This document shows positions 32,495-44,269 of a stretch of 64,000 bases of DNA, in pieces. A model generated the notes under the pieces. The model saw only the letters and a program-made list of their open reading frames with translations. It was not told the DNA's origin and made no database searches. Made by a program: the position numbers and the translations under genes. Position 1 is the first letter of the stretch, and each line of letters begins with the position of its first letter. Source of the stretch: Paraconiothyrium sp. Pb-2020 (taxonomy: Eukaryota > Ascomycota > Dothideomycetes > Pleosporales > Didymosphaeriaceae). Location: contig JAJUBI010000003.1 of NCBI GenBank assembly GCA_022419385.1, positions 4,836,001-4,900,000 on the forward strand, read 5' to 3'.

Positions 32495-33980
32495 TCAAAC
32501 CGTTCCATGCTTGTCCGCATCGACTACGAAATCCAGTAACCAATTTTCTAATGCCATCTCGTTTAAATTCTTGAACCATTCTTCTGTTGTGTTACGCACT
32601 TTGTATGAAAGCCTCAAGTACTCGGGTTTGTTAGTCATCAGTCTGTTCACGATTTTTACCCACGGCCCAACGTCTTGCTTATGCACAATATATGCTCCTT
32701 CCTCATCGCGCTCTCCTCTGATGGGATCCACCGGGACGATGTAGTCCAGCCCGAGCATGGACTCAGGAAGCGCCCCGGCATCAGACGAAATGACCGGAAT
32801 GCCGTGTAGGTGGGCTTCGATCAGCACAATTCCCCATGCCTCGAACCAGAGAGAGGGAACAAGGAGCACTTTGATATCGCGCCAGGCCACTTCCATATCT
32901 GTACATGTGGGGCGGATTCTGAAAATCCACGAGCCTCGTGTTAGTCTACAACATTAGACTCGATTTGGTCATGCTGGACTTACGTCACATTATCTAAGCC
33001 TTCCAGCTCTTTCGCACACTTTTCATCGTAGCCCCAGCTCTGATACACCAGAAACTTATGCTGTGGACACGATTTGGCGAGTTCAACGAGAATCGGCAAG
33101 CCCTTAACCGGGCATGGATTGATCATACCGATGAACTCCTTGTTCCAGTTACGTAGATGGTCCGGCAATTGGTGCTTCTTTTGCTCACAGTACGTCCAAG
33201 GATGATGCACGAAAAAGCTAGTCTGTAGCTGTCCATGCTCGAGAGCGTACTGCTTGATGGCGTTGGAGACGCTCCAGACGCCGTCAAGCATTTGAAGGAT
33301 TTCCAGTTCGCGGGGTGAGCTCGTGTGACCAGGCACACCACCAGCAAATGGACCAAAAGGAAGCTGCTCGGCAGTATGTATGATGCCAATACGGCACACA
33401 TCCATACTCGGCATTGTCAGGGCAGAAGTGGCCTTCATGGACAAGCCATCATTACTGAGGATGTGCGTGGGCGAGAAGTCCGTGATTTCCTGTTGCAGGA
33501 AGGTGACAAAGTCGAGGAGCCGTGCTGATAACGCCCCGGTCTAGTCGCGATGAGAGTCAGAGATGCCGAAGTTACAGTAGCGAAGCTCCATGGATCAGTT
33601 ACCTTGATATAGTTTCCAGCCTCCCTTTCCATATCTCTGCATATCTTCTCCTTGCCACCGAATGCTGCGTCAAATGCTTTGCTATCCAATGCCACAATTT
33701 GAAGACCATCATCCATGACGAAATAACGGACTTCCACATCAATTCCTGGCCCGCCGTCCTCAGCCCTCAAATGCAGCATCCTCTTGCGTAGATGCGGATC
33801 AGGCCCGCCGCTATCGATCATGGACTGAACATATGTCTCTGCCTCACCGGGAAATGAATAGCAGAGTTGGCGGACATGATGGCCACGCGATGCGAAATAA
33901 CGCAACAGGCACCTATTGGCTTTGTAACCGCCTGAGGAAGAGAAAAGGCCCTTTGCGGTCTGGACGAGGAAGATACGCAT
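32495..33980 (-). CDS. Family GT4 (GT-B fold) glycosyltransferase
   Basis: Exons 33980-33603, 33540-32984 and 32918-32495 give 452 residues. I chose MRIFLVQTAKG as start because it begins the first beta strand and glycine loop (SSSGGYKAN) of a GT-B fold; an in-frame ATG at 34061 would add a 27-residue Ser-rich extension. The middle part includes IGIIHTAEQLPFGPF and a helix ILQMLDGVWSVSNAIKQYAL. A linker (FIGMINPCPVKGLPILVELA) opens the nucleotide-sugar domain. The GT4 hallmark E-x7-E occurs in FEAWGIVLIEAHLHGIPVIS, followed by SDAGALPE. There is no signal peptide or transmembrane anchor, so a cytosolic enzyme that uses a nucleotide-activated sugar is likely; acceptor and linkage cannot be read. 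Introns of 62 and 65 nt have GTAACT and GTAAGT donors. It is an isolated gene without a visible polysaccharide cluster. Confidence 0.88.
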
Positions 33981-35709
33981 AGAAATGGGACCCGAGCTAA
34001 GATTACAGGTGCGGGAAGAGGAAGAGGAAGAAGAAAATTGAGTTAATGTTCGGTGAAGCATAGTGACAAAGTAAAATAAAGTCTGTATATTACGTTTGTG
34101 CTTCGCGAAGAGGAATGATCGGACAGATGGTGGGAAGAAGGGGGGTATTTCACATTGTAATTACTGTACTAGGTCAAACGTCAGGGCCAACTGTGTACTC
34201 TCTGAATTTCACGAGGATGATGCACGCATGCGGGATAGTCAAAGGTTAGGAATCATCAAGATGCGTTAATCTTTGCGAAAGAAAGCAACATATTTCTCGG
34301 TTGAGTAGGTTAGGTCCAACCCAGCATCTGATCTTCAGACCATTTCTGACAAACTCCTTCCTAGCAGTTGCTTAGTCCTAGGATAGCATCGTACACTAGT
34401 GTAGCTTTGATGACCGGAAATGACGGTGAGCGCTATTTCCTATGACCAGGAGGCCAAAAAACAGACACGGAAACCTTCGCCAAGCCGTTGAACCGCCCGC
34501 ACAAGGTCGCCGTATGTATATCATTGATATCGCACTACTCATGCTAAACGGTCGCTTAAGCCGTCGCTGGACCCCGTTTTGCTATGCCCCAGTGACGTAC
34601 CCACCTAGCATGCCAACCCCGCGGGGTTTACCATAAGCGCTAGAATAGTTCTCGATTCGGCTGACCGCAAATGGCAGATGCCCCACTCAGACCAAAGTAT
34701 CCAAATCCCGTGTAGACCGTTCAACTGTGTTAGAACCGCACGTCAACCTGCAACTGGATAGCCTTATCTGGATATATCCTTCGTGAAACGAATTCCATGG
34801 CGAAGACCTGCTATCGCACCCTATCCGCACATAGGCGCGGCTTGACGGCGATAAAGTCATCCCGAAAGTGGTGCCATGTTGTTAGCTCACGAAGTTCGCA
34901 TCCTTTCCGGTTGCATCCAGTAGAGCATTGGCCTATTCAAGCATCCCTGACAGAAGTATGTGGCCTCACCTGACTGTCCATGCATGCGGGTGCATGCAGG
35001 TTCCGCTTCGTCTAACCAATAAGCAATGGGGCTGGGATAGGTATTGTTGAGACGGTACGACTTCCGAATGGATGGTCAGCATCACCAATTGGCGTTGCGA
35101 GATCAACCTACCATCATGTCAGGGAGTTGGCTGCCCGACCTTATTCGACACGGGACACGCGACCGATGTTTGGAGCCTTGGCATGCAGCCTAACATGCGC
35201 GACAGCGGGTATTAGATGCATGCCTTCCCCGTAAATCCGAAAGATGCTGGTCGTGCGTTCTAATGTGCGGTGGTCTGACGTGCAGAGACAGGATCCTGGC
35301 CGTGAATCTGATCGCGATCCATGGTCCTAGAAACATTATTTCCACACCACGAACTCCTTTGGGACGCATGAGATAGTAATCCGGCCTAAGATACGCCAAA
35401 ATAACATGCCACAAATCTTCCATATTAACCCCTCCAAGGAATTCAGAGTGTTTTCCCCTTCTACCATCGAGCTTAAGCTGTAATGTCTATCAATTTTCTT
35501 GCCGTCCTTTCAAAGCAACTTGAGTATTGAAGTGCTGTTACTCCTTTACGATACATTACTTTGCCCGTTCTACATTGTACGATATATCACTTTGTGCGTT
35601 CCACCTTGTATGATACCATTCTTTCCAATACCATATAGTCACTTGCTCACAAGAGCTCAGATACTGTAGACAGTAACTGAATATCAAAAATCGGCACTCG
35701 CTTCCCACG
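33981..35709. promoter_or_regulatory. Divergent 1.7-kb intergenic region between GT4 and bZIP genes
   Basis: The two flanking genes are transcribed away from each other, so both promoters lie here. No gene is supportable in between; short frames at 34442-34636 and 35190-35423 lack motifs. The most distinct element is a 31-bp tandem repeat at 35547-35624 within about 165 bp of the bZIP start codon. The region 34000-34080 on the minus side is CT rich with poly-Ser-like GAAGAG runs, probably GT4 leader sequence. Confidence 0.45.
35547..35624. repeat. 31-bp tandem repeat, about 2.5 copies, upstream of the bZIP gene
   Basis: Unit A (35547-35577) and unit B (35578-35608) are each 31 bp, share TACGATA, ACTTTG and GTTC cores in register, and differ at about seven positions. 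A partial third copy starts at 35609 with TATGATACCATTCTTT. Being 85-165 bp before the bZIP start codon, the units may be repeated promoter sites or may be part of the 5' leader. Confidence 0.75.
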
Positions 35710-36669
35710 ATGGGGTGTAACACTCAGCAACAATTCCAATTGCTAGATTCCACCTTTGTCGCACCCATTAGCCCTTTTCCGCACCACCGGATTCAGGGTT
35801 GGCCTGCGTTCGAAGGCGGTGTGACACAAACCCTCACCATCTCTCCCTATCTACTGAACCTGGAATCGACCGAAGAGAGTGACCGCTTAAGTCACAATCA
35901 AGAGGTTTCTCCTTCCGGACCCCCCCGCAACTTTGACGAAAAGTCTTTTGTTCCAACAAACCAACTTAAAAGCGGACTGCCAATTCCCGAGAAGCCGCTC
36001 GAAATATTTCAGGAACGTGGAAGAGCTTCGCTATCGCATACAGGTATACAGGACTCATCCTCGAACCATCGCGATGCTAGCGGAAAGGCGCCTTGTAACC
36101 CGTTCGAGGCACACAACAGTACACGACAGACTGTCACCGATCCTGAGCCTCGGAAGCGCGGGCGTGGCAGGCCTAGGGTGCGCCCTCTTGTGATCGATGC
36201 TTCAGTCGCTCGCGAGTCACATCTTGAGAAGAATCGCATTGCCGCCGACAAATGTCGACAACGCCAAAAAGCATATATTGCTACAATAACGGCCGACGCC
36301 TCAACTATATCCTCTAAGAATAAAGCGCTAAAGGCGGAAGTAGCTGCTCTTCGTGAGCAGCTGCTTGATCTGAAGAACGAGCTGTTAAGCCACGCTGGAT
36401 GTGGATCATGGACCATTGACCAGTATATTACGCAAAGTGCTAGTGGTCAGTTCGGCACGAAAGAGTCATCCATACATACAGCCTCACCCAAGGACTTGAA
36501 CCAGTCTGAAGGCTCTCCTATTTCTTCCTCTCTTACGGATGAACATACTAGTCAGACCGCGGACGTGACCGAGAGTCTATCTTCCCAGGAAAGTTCAAAC
36601 TCTAGCGTCGACATGGACGATAACGATTGCCTCTGGCTCTTGGAGGGCTCTGATCATCTCTGTATGTAG
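35710..36669 (+). CDS. bZIP transcription factor (ATF/CREB-like)
   Basis: One exon encodes 319 residues. The basic region near residues 170-192 (HLEKNRIAADKCRQRQKAY) contains the bZIP N-x7-R signature NRIAADKCR, in the version seen in fungal Atf1/Atf21-like factors. A leucine zipper-like helix follows (ALKAEVAALREQLLDLKNEL) with heptad spacing of hydrophobic residues. An Arg/Lys/Pro-Gly patch just before it (PRKRGRGRPRVR) resembles an AT-hook and a nuclear localisation signal. The flanking regions are Ser/Thr/Pro rich, with an acidic Ser-rich C-terminus (SSVDMDDNDCLWLLEG) that could act in activation. It is expected to dimerise and bind CRE-like sites in the nucleus, often in stress or development in this family. 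No direct target is suggested by the neighbours. Confidence 0.9.
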   Translation: MGCNTQQQFQLLDSTFVAPISPFPHHRIQGWPAFEGGVTQTLTISPYLLNLESTEESDRLSHNQEVSPSGPPRNFDEKSFVPTNQLKSGLPIPEKPLEIFQERGRASLSHTGIQDSSSNHRDASGKAPCNPFEAHNSTRQTVTDPEPRKRGRGRPRVRPLVIDASVARESHLEKNRIAADKCRQRQKAYIATITADASTISSKNKALKAEVAALREQLLDLKNELLSHAGCGSWTIDQYITQSASGQFGTKESSIHTASPKDLNQSEGSPISSSLTDEHTSQTADVTESLSSQESSNSSVDMDDNDCLWLLEGSDHLCM

Positions 36670-39289
36670 AGAAGACAACTTCATCATCATAGCCAGACAC
36701 GGCAGATTTTCGCGTTCAATTTAGGGCGGATTGTTCCCTTCCAGTCGATGCGGGCGGGCTCTAAAATCCTAGTCGATGACTTCGTAGTACAGAGGCTATA
36801 CAAAAGTTGTTATATTCAGGACATCAGTGGTAAGGTGAATTAGGCCTAAAAGTCACTTCCAGCTAGTTGAGTCGTATTCCCCCTCGTCGTTGTATACTTT
36901 CGCTGTAAACAGATCCCTCACCTTGCGGTCTTGAGCCTTCCACTGCTGCAATGTACAGTTTCATCACTTCTTTAGGCAACCGGGGTAATAGGCCCCTCAT
37001 CACCAGCGTGAATAATTATATTCTTGTACACATCAAGTCATCAAGTTCAAGCCACGCCAGCAGCGCCAGAACGCGACACTCGCTGCGGGTTCACTTCCCT
37101 TGCTCTAGATCTTTACACCATACAGTCCTAGGCTTCCTCTGAACAATGGTGTCCACGTTTGCAGTCACACACTCTCTGGCCCCTTGACCACATATCCCTT
37201 ACTTTAATTCCCGACATCTGTACTCTCCTCACGTCGGCAGGTACGCTTGCGCTACGTCGCGAATTATGTCGTTCCCACCCTACAAATCTCCGCCAATTTA
37301 GTGATCAAAAGCCGCCACACCAGAACAACACCCATAACCTCCGAGGAACCATCCGAGGAACTATCCGAGGACCTAGAGGACCCGATGCTCTGTCCAGGAG
37401 TCCCGGCAATAGATCCAGTTGAGCAAGGACATGACCTGACGCGAACATGCGTTTCGCAATATCGCCCACAACATGACGATAGACTTGGGACTGAAATAAG
37501 CACGGTAAGAAAGACACGCTGGTGAGGTCATAGGAAGCCTGGTGATACGGAAGGGATGTTTGCTAAGATTTGGAAGCTTGACAGGGAGGGAGGAAAAGCA
37601 TCAGCGAATTCGCAAAATTACAGCGTGAGATTACCACCTAAAACGCTCTCCAGCCCAGTTCCTAAGCTTTCCCTGTAGCAGACTAATCAATTTGTTATGT
37701 GCAAGCGATGTGGTGGCACCAGGTCTTCGATAATAGCTGTCGTCAAGTCACTGCATCTCCATGAACATGATCTTCCAGCAAGCCGGGACAAAACACCGAA
37801 GCATTGTTACTATGTCCATACTCTCTTGGGACAAGCTCACATCATACGTGCGGTACTACGTCTAGCCTGCATGCTTACCATGCGAAGGATTCCCCTTACC
37901 CCGCTGTCTGGATGAAAGCGTCTTTGCCCATGATCCACGGTCATGCCCTTCCGCGGCACAAGCGCGGCACAGCTCGCGGCATGGAAACTACATACGAGCT
38001 TCCCTTAGTATACCCGCTTTAGCCTTCCGGCGTCATAGCACTTGGTCGTACGTTATGCCAAACGAAGGATTTTGGTGTGGACTGACAAGCGCGGGGTGAT
38101 CTAGCACTGACAATCACATAATATCATCATGATGAACCGCTGCGCAACTGGCGGAAAAAGGAAGGCCCCCGTGAAACGCACTCCGAGGCGAGATATGGCT
38201 TCCGTACCGCACATCAATGCTGTAGAAGGGTAGTGCGCCTAGACACGCAACCGACATCTGTCGGTAGCACTGGATCGTAATGGGCGCTACGTAGTTGCGC
38301 AAAGAGAAGCCATTTGAGGCGAAGGACGGCGGTATCGGTCGTCTTGGTGGAAACTCAACTGGCGAGCCCGGGAGGGAAATTTTCCTGTGCTTTGCACTAT
38401 CAAACTGCCGTGCCCCGATTCCAGGGTTCACCCAGTGAGCCCTAAGTACCCGTTGGTACCACTACCCAACATGATATCTCGTCAAATCACAAAAGTGCAC
38501 AGCTTTCGTCTGGCAGCACATGCCTGAAAGGTGAGACAGGACTGACGATTCGACGCATAGCCGATAAGAAGATCTATGACTGCGCGCGAGGTCAGCGAGG
38601 CGGCAGATGCGTCGATGCGGTGCACTTTACAGTGTACTTTAACACCGAAATAATGGCTAAAGAAGTAGAATACTAGACGAGCCACAGGCTCAAGTCTTCC
38701 TGTAAATAAGAAGAGACAGCTGCGAAATCTCAATGTAAAGAAGCTCTACCCTCCATAGTTGCCAGAACACGATACCAACAGACAAGAACGTCGCCTCTGA
38801 ATATCACAGATAAGAGAACCAATAGACATGCGAAATAATGATCTTACTAAACCAGAGTGAGCCTCAAACCGTGTCCAACTTTAGCGAGTTATGCGACAGC
38901 TCTTATATCGTGCTTTCATATGGCTTTTCAAGGAAGCGGTGGTACCCCGTTCGGGTACTGTACCCGCATCCCAAGCGCCAGGCGAGGGGAATGCTCGTAG
39001 CATTACCGATCGCCAGGTATTCACTTAGTAGAGCTATCATGGGGAACTATTCATTACCCTACCCTAACATTGAAGGTGGACGTATTCAATTTTCTACTAA
39101 AGTATTTTACTTGAGATAGTTATAGCTAAGATGTATACTTTGCGACCTCGACGAAAGAGACGCGTCAAGGCATTAGCACGATGGAGCCCTTGAAGTGTTG
39201 AGGCATCTACTGCTAATAATAGGGGGCCGCCAAAGCTACTCACTGACTCCTGAGATAGAAGTACCTCAAGAATAATGTACATCGCCTAT
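36670..39289. other. 2.6-kb gene-free region
   Basis: This stretch follows the bZIP gene and precedes the 3' end of the P450 gene. Frames up to about 105 codons are present on both strands, with no conserved motif. A 12-bp repeat (ATCCGAGGAACY) occurs in three imperfect copies at 37339-37374. The rest looks like unstructured intergenic DNA, and I see no RNA gene or complete transposon. Confidence 0.4.
37339..37374. repeat. Three imperfect copies of a 12-bp direct repeat
   Basis: Units CTCCGAGGAACC, ATCCGAGGAACT and ATCCGAGGACCT lie head to tail with one or two changes each. The repeat sits in a short open frame (reading Pro-Ser-Glu-Glu) that I do not consider a gene, so it is best taken as a minor minisatellite. 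Confidence 0.7.
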
Positions 39290-41063
39290 CTACCACTTCA
39301 CCGTCTCCAACGCCTTTGCGTCGCTTTCTTGCCAAGGGTATTGCTTCTCTGCCTCCCTGATCATAAGCTCATGCTTCTCCGATCTTGGCTTGATAGAAAT
39401 GCGATACGGCACGGGGTGCGACACCACTCCGGGTTCAAACTTCATTTCTGGCTTGATCTCCTTGCCGTTCTCATCCACTAGGTTCTCAATCTTGAAAACA
39501 GCGAGCGACTGTGCGATTGTAAGGAATAAAGCGTTCTCTGCAACGTATCGACCGGGGCACACGCGCCTTCCGTAGCCGAAGATCCAGTTGCGCGGGTCCG
39601 GCTCCGGCTCTGCTTTGAGGAAACGATCGGGGTTGAATTCCATGGGGTCATGGTACACGGACGGGTCGTGGGTAAACCACCTAGCTTTTGTCAACGGGGA
39701 GCGCGCGATTGGCAATAAAGGAGTACTAACCAGTTGTTGGGAAGGAGCAGGCTGCCCTTGGGTATTCTGTATCCGTTGATGATATCGTCCTTGGTACTAG
39801 CATGCGGTAGCGCCATAGGCGCAACTGGATGCCATCGGTGGGTCTCACTGACAAGCGCTTCGATATATGGCAGCTTCTCGCGATCTGCGCTGACAGGCAA
39901 TCGGTTCCCGATGACGCGGTCAAGTTCCTCTTGCGCTTTCTTCTGTACGTCTGGGAAAAGGGTGATGGCGAGGAAAAATGTCATGAGCGAGGAGACGGTG
40001 GTATCGGCGCCGCCGAGGTACATGGACGAGGCGGACCACTTGTGGATACGCTCCATATCGGTGTCTGAGTCGCCCTTGATGTTCTCAATAGCCTGCGAGA
40101 GGAAGGATATCTTGGCCTTGTTCTGGCGCATCTGCTGCTTGACAAATTGGTAAGGTTGTTCAGTTGTCTGGTGTAGTTGGGCCGCCATCTGGCGTGCTGT
40201 GCGTTTGAATCCCGCGCCGGGAAACCAGTCTGGTGCGTATTGCACTATTTTGGTAAAGGAAATTGTTAGTGATTACTCGCATGAGCATACGATGCTCGCG
40301 GAGGGTACATATACGCACAAAATGGCATGATATCTACCGGCCATTTCCCCGGCACAGTCGAATCGGCGAATTCATGCATGGTCCTGACGGCCATGTCCAC
40401 CAGCGGGTCTTTGCCATGAGCTTCAGCTGTATACCCATAGGTAATTTTCAAAATCACAGCGCCGGCTTCCTTCTCAATATGGGCGAAGAGATTCTCCGGG
40501 GAGGACAGTACATTGAGTAGGAAGTGTACTGCTTCTTCCTCTTGCACGCGATCAAAGACAGAGAGTGAAACAGTACTACCAGCGACCTTAGCGATATTTT
40601 TGCGGTGTATCTTGAAAGTATCGGTGTAGCCACTGAATGCGAGTGTGTTTTTCCAGCCAATCCTGGGCACGGTCTGGGTCAGCAAAACATCCCCCAGACA
40701 TTGACATCAGATAATGCGCGCATACATGTCGCTACTAAAGACCATGTGTGGCCGCGCAGAATGCATAGCCGATCGGTCTCGGAGGAGCTCAAGCGCTATC
40801 TGCGCATCGTTGATAATCACGAATGTCTGTCCTAGCACCGTAACTGAGCTGATCGGACCATACAGTTCCTTGTGTTTTAACCAATGGTGGCACTCTAGCA
40901 TTCCTGGCTTAGGTAGGTCGTTGACGTTGCCCAGAAGAGGGAGCCCTTTGGGACCCGGAGGAAGCGGTAGATCATGTTTCTGGGACCGTAAAAATCGATT
41001 GACAAAGTATGCCGCGACGACACTGAAGAGGATAAGGAGAGTCGTAGGCGAGGAGATACCCAT
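39290..41063 (-). CDS. Cytochrome P450 monooxygenase
   Basis: Exons 41063-40726, 40662-40319, 40244-39731 and 39680-39290 give 528 residues. A membrane anchor (TTLLILFSVVAAYFVNRFL) is followed by the proline-rich hinge LPLPPGPKGLPLLGN. The I-helix oxygen-binding motif is GGADTT; the K-helix ExxR is ETHR; the PERF-like region is FNPDRFL; and the haem-binding loop is FGYGRRVCPG, whose cysteine ligates the iron. All P450 hallmarks are present, so it should be active and endoplasmic-reticulum bound, taking electrons from NADPH-P450 reductase. The general look is that of fungal O-methylsterigmatocystin-oxidoreductase-like P450s, but the substrate cannot be inferred. Introns are 63, 74 and 50 nt; each junction rebuilds conserved text (PFLQYAPDWFPGAGF, NNWWFTHDPSVY). 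No polyketide or peptide synthase is within the window. Confidence 0.95.
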
Positions 41064-42806
41064 CTTGAGCACAGTGGGAATCTAAGGAAGGAGAGGTTAG
41101 GGGAACTGGGGAACTATGTAGCGAAAACACGAAAGCCCAGTGCTGGAGCACATCTATCTCGGGCCACATATTCTTTGGAGGGGCGCGGGTGGAGAGTCGA
41201 CTTAATGCGCGGCTTGCTCGCTTCGGTTTGCGTATGTAACAGTAGTCCGCCTAGATGATTAGCCAAGTACAAGGGTACAAGGGTACGGATATCAGATGGG
41301 GCCTAGTAGATAAATCAGCCCCACAATACCTTGCTGAAAGAAGCCTAACCTTGAAGTGGGTCGTCGGCACACGAGTGAAAACCCCATCTTTATCAAGCAA
41401 CTGTGCCGCAAGAGACACAGGCCTAAAATAGTTGTCATTTTTCGCGAATCAGCATTGCGACATTTCAGAAGAAGGGTCCTCGGCAGGAGTTGTGAGTCGG
41501 GTCCAGTCGTTGAGTCTCCAGCACGTGCAGGGCTAGCGAAAGTCGTCCGTTAATCACATGTAGGTATGATTGATTACGACGATTCTCTCAGGCTTATCCC
41601 GACTAGTCGAAGTTCTGCGATTCAGCACAATAAGAGCCAATAAGCCATGGCTCGTTCTCTTAGACCGTATTCGCCACTTTGCCATGCCGCCATGTCGATA
41701 GAGCACGACGGCACAGATGTCATCCAGTGCCACCAGGCCACCCGATCAACTTACCCAACGCGAATCGGCAGTCACACGTTAGCGTAAAGCTTTGAACATG
41801 TCTGCAAAGGGGGCTTTGCGAAAGATAATGATTCTGAGTGCCTAAGACGGTGGTGTTTCCCCATCTACCATAGTATGGGTCGGTGGGAACGGGCCGTGTC
41901 GGGAGCCGTCGGGAGCCAGCGGTCCCTTAGCAGGAGCGTACTAGGCAATTGGTCGACGACCTAACCATTGCCCTCCATGAGCTTCAGCTGCAATTTAGTA
42001 AGTCCTATCCGTAGCTTCGTAGTCGATATTCGCACAGTTACCTATCGATGTAGTGTAGCGCACTTTACAGCCAATTTGGCTTGTGCGCTTTGAATGGGAC
42101 CTGCTGCGGATGACATGGTTGTTTCATGCCCATGTGTCTCGGTGCAGCTTCGGTCGGATGGCGCTGCGGGCCTGATGTTTGGGCGGGGGACTCGGCTCTA
42201 ATCTAGGCTTTCCTGGGGCATAGCGTGTGCGTGAAAGAGGAAGCATAGGGGCCAAGAAAAAACTTTTCAAAAAGGGGAGTAACTGAAGTCGGGTGTGATG
42301 TTCGCTACGGATCAACAATCACGCAGTACTATGTAGCTCTGACATCTCGTGAACCGCACCAGAATCCAGAAACGCCTACACAGTATGCGTTAGCTACGGC
42401 GCGACGTATACTTCCAGCAGCGCATTTGGAGAGCAATGGTGGAGGGATAGGTACACTCCTCTGGTAAGCAATATCCATGCTTAGTAGATGAATCAACCCC
42501 ATTTTGGACGAGCCGTGTCCGAAAGAGGGACTGAAATGCATGGATTCAAAAAAAGCCAAGTAATAGCGTCATCCGCTCGGCCCATGAGCCCGACTGTCGC
42601 ATCGTAATTTCTCGGCACTGCTTCCCCAAGCGAAATTTCGGGCTGTCACTCAACGGCTTCAGCACTAGTGTGACTTGGACAAGGCTGTTGCATTGCAGAT
42701 CTCATGGATCCCAGCTTTTGTTTGTGCGCAGGGAGGGGATGGCCCGATATCGTCGCATATAGGTTCTGCGAGTTACCCCAACAGGTGGTCCGACACCATA
42801 GTCACA
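41064..42806. other. 1.7-kb divergent intergenic region between P450 and CFEM receptor
   Basis: Both flanking genes start from this region, so it holds two promoters. The longest frames (65-76 codons) show no motifs. Direct short repeats CAAGGGTACAAGGGTACGG near 41271-41289 and GTCGGGAGCCGTCGGGAGCC near 41898-41917 are the only local repetitions. I see no RNA gene or transposon. Confidence 0.4.
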
Positions 42807-44269
42807 ATGATGGTCCGCATCTCTCTCCTGCTGTTCGCTTTCTTCGTAACGGGCGCCTTCACCCAGCAAGAATTCTTGAACCGACTACCTACTTGCTCTG
42901 TTCGTCTCTTTCTCTTTATAATGGGATCCGGACTGACCACAACTTTCAGGTGCGCTGTCTTCAAGCCGTATTGCCCACGACATCATGCTCACCCACCGAC
43001 TTTGGGTGTTTATGCACGGATGAAAACTTTATGCAAAGTGCGGCGGCTTGTAATGCGGCAAACTGTACCGTGATAGAGATGCTGCAAGCTACGAACGAGA
43101 CGTACGCAGCGTGCGGCATTCCCATTCGAGATCAAAGCGCAACATTGATGGGAGTCGTCGCATCGCTCGGATTCCTAGCCCTACTCATGGTCATCATGCG
43201 GCTAGCTGATCGAGCCATCTCCTCCGTAACGCAGCTTGGTTGGGATGATCTCTTGATTGGTCTATCAGGGGTATGTGATCATCCATTTCCATTGCTCTGA
43301 ATGAGAAACCATACTAACGACCAGCGTCTCGTAGCTCTCGTCCATCCCATTGAATGTACCAGTCATCGTAGCGGCTCATTTAGGCTTCGGTACCGACATT
43401 TGGGGTATGAAACCCGACAACGTTACCACCAGCTTAAAGTGGTTGTATGTCGCCTACTTCATGTACATGATCGCCGAAGCCTTGTGCCAGCTCTCTATTC
43501 TTGCATTCTACCTGCGTATCATGATCAACCCAAGGTCGCGCCTTGCCATCTGGATGCTACTGGGGCTGGTCGTTTGCTTCGGACTCGCAAATGCGTTTTC
43601 CATGATCTTCCAGTGTGCGCCCATACATTTCTTCTGGAATGGCTGGAGAGGAGACACACCTGGAAAGTGCATCGACGTCCGTTTGTTTGGCTTCGTTCGA
43701 GGCGGTATTGAGATCTTCCTCGACCTAGCCATTCTAACCCTGCCTCTTCCCATGTTAGCGGGACTTCAGATGTCAAGGAAGAAGAAGCTACAGATCATGT
43801 CCATGTTCTGTGTCGGCTTTATCATCACGATTGTCAGTTGCCTCCGCCTTCAGGCGTTTGTGCAATTTGCCAATACTCAAAACCCCACATGTTTGTTACC
43901 ACCCCCGCCCCTGCCAATGTATGACCGCTAACATCTGCAGACGATAACACCTCCGGTCTCTATTGGTGTGCGACCGAGTCGAACCTGTTCACGATCGTCG
44001 CCTGCATGCCTGCCATACAGAGCATCTTCCACAAGGGTCTAAGAAAAGTCCGCGGTGGCAGCACCCAAGCGAGCAGGAACCACTATAATAGCGATGGATT
44101 GGGCAAAGGGTCGTACTTGCGTCACGGCTCCAGCCGGGATCAGAGGTCTGGCAGTCTTCCTTTCGGTGTCATCTCCAAGTCGGTCAACGTGGACGTGTAC
44201 CGCACCGAACGGTCCGGTTCAGACATCGAGCTAGTAGATACCTATGGGACTCCCTCTCCCACCAAATAA
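42807..44269 (+). CDS. CFEM-domain Pth11-like seven-transmembrane receptor
   Basis: Exons 42807-42899, 42950-43270, 43335-43890 and 43941-44269 give 432 residues. A signal peptide (VRISLLLFAFFVTGAFT) is followed by an extracellular CFEM domain of about 65 residues with eight cysteines (pattern including TCSVRCLQAV, SPTDFGCLCTD, ACNAANC and AACGIP). Seven hydrophobic helices follow (for example GVVASLGFLALLMVIMRLAD, LYVAYFMYMIAEALCQLSIL, WMLLGLVVCFGLANAFSMIF, IEIFLDLAILTLPLPMLAGL), containing the fungal rhodopsin/Pth11 motif region FYLRIM and the W at SGLYWCATES. The cytoplasmic tail is Ser/Gly/Arg rich. In the rice-blast fungus Pth11 is needed for surface sensing and appressorium formation; here a plasma-membrane sensing role is inferred. 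Intron donors include GTTCGT and GTTTGT, less usual but frame-consistent. Confidence 0.92.

Noticed and set aside
32495..44269. A secondary-metabolite cluster made of GT4, bZIP, P450 and the receptor
   Set aside because: No polyketide synthase, peptide synthetase, terpene cyclase or prenyltransferase is present, the genes are spaced by up to 2.7 kb, and there is no shared promoter motif that I can see.
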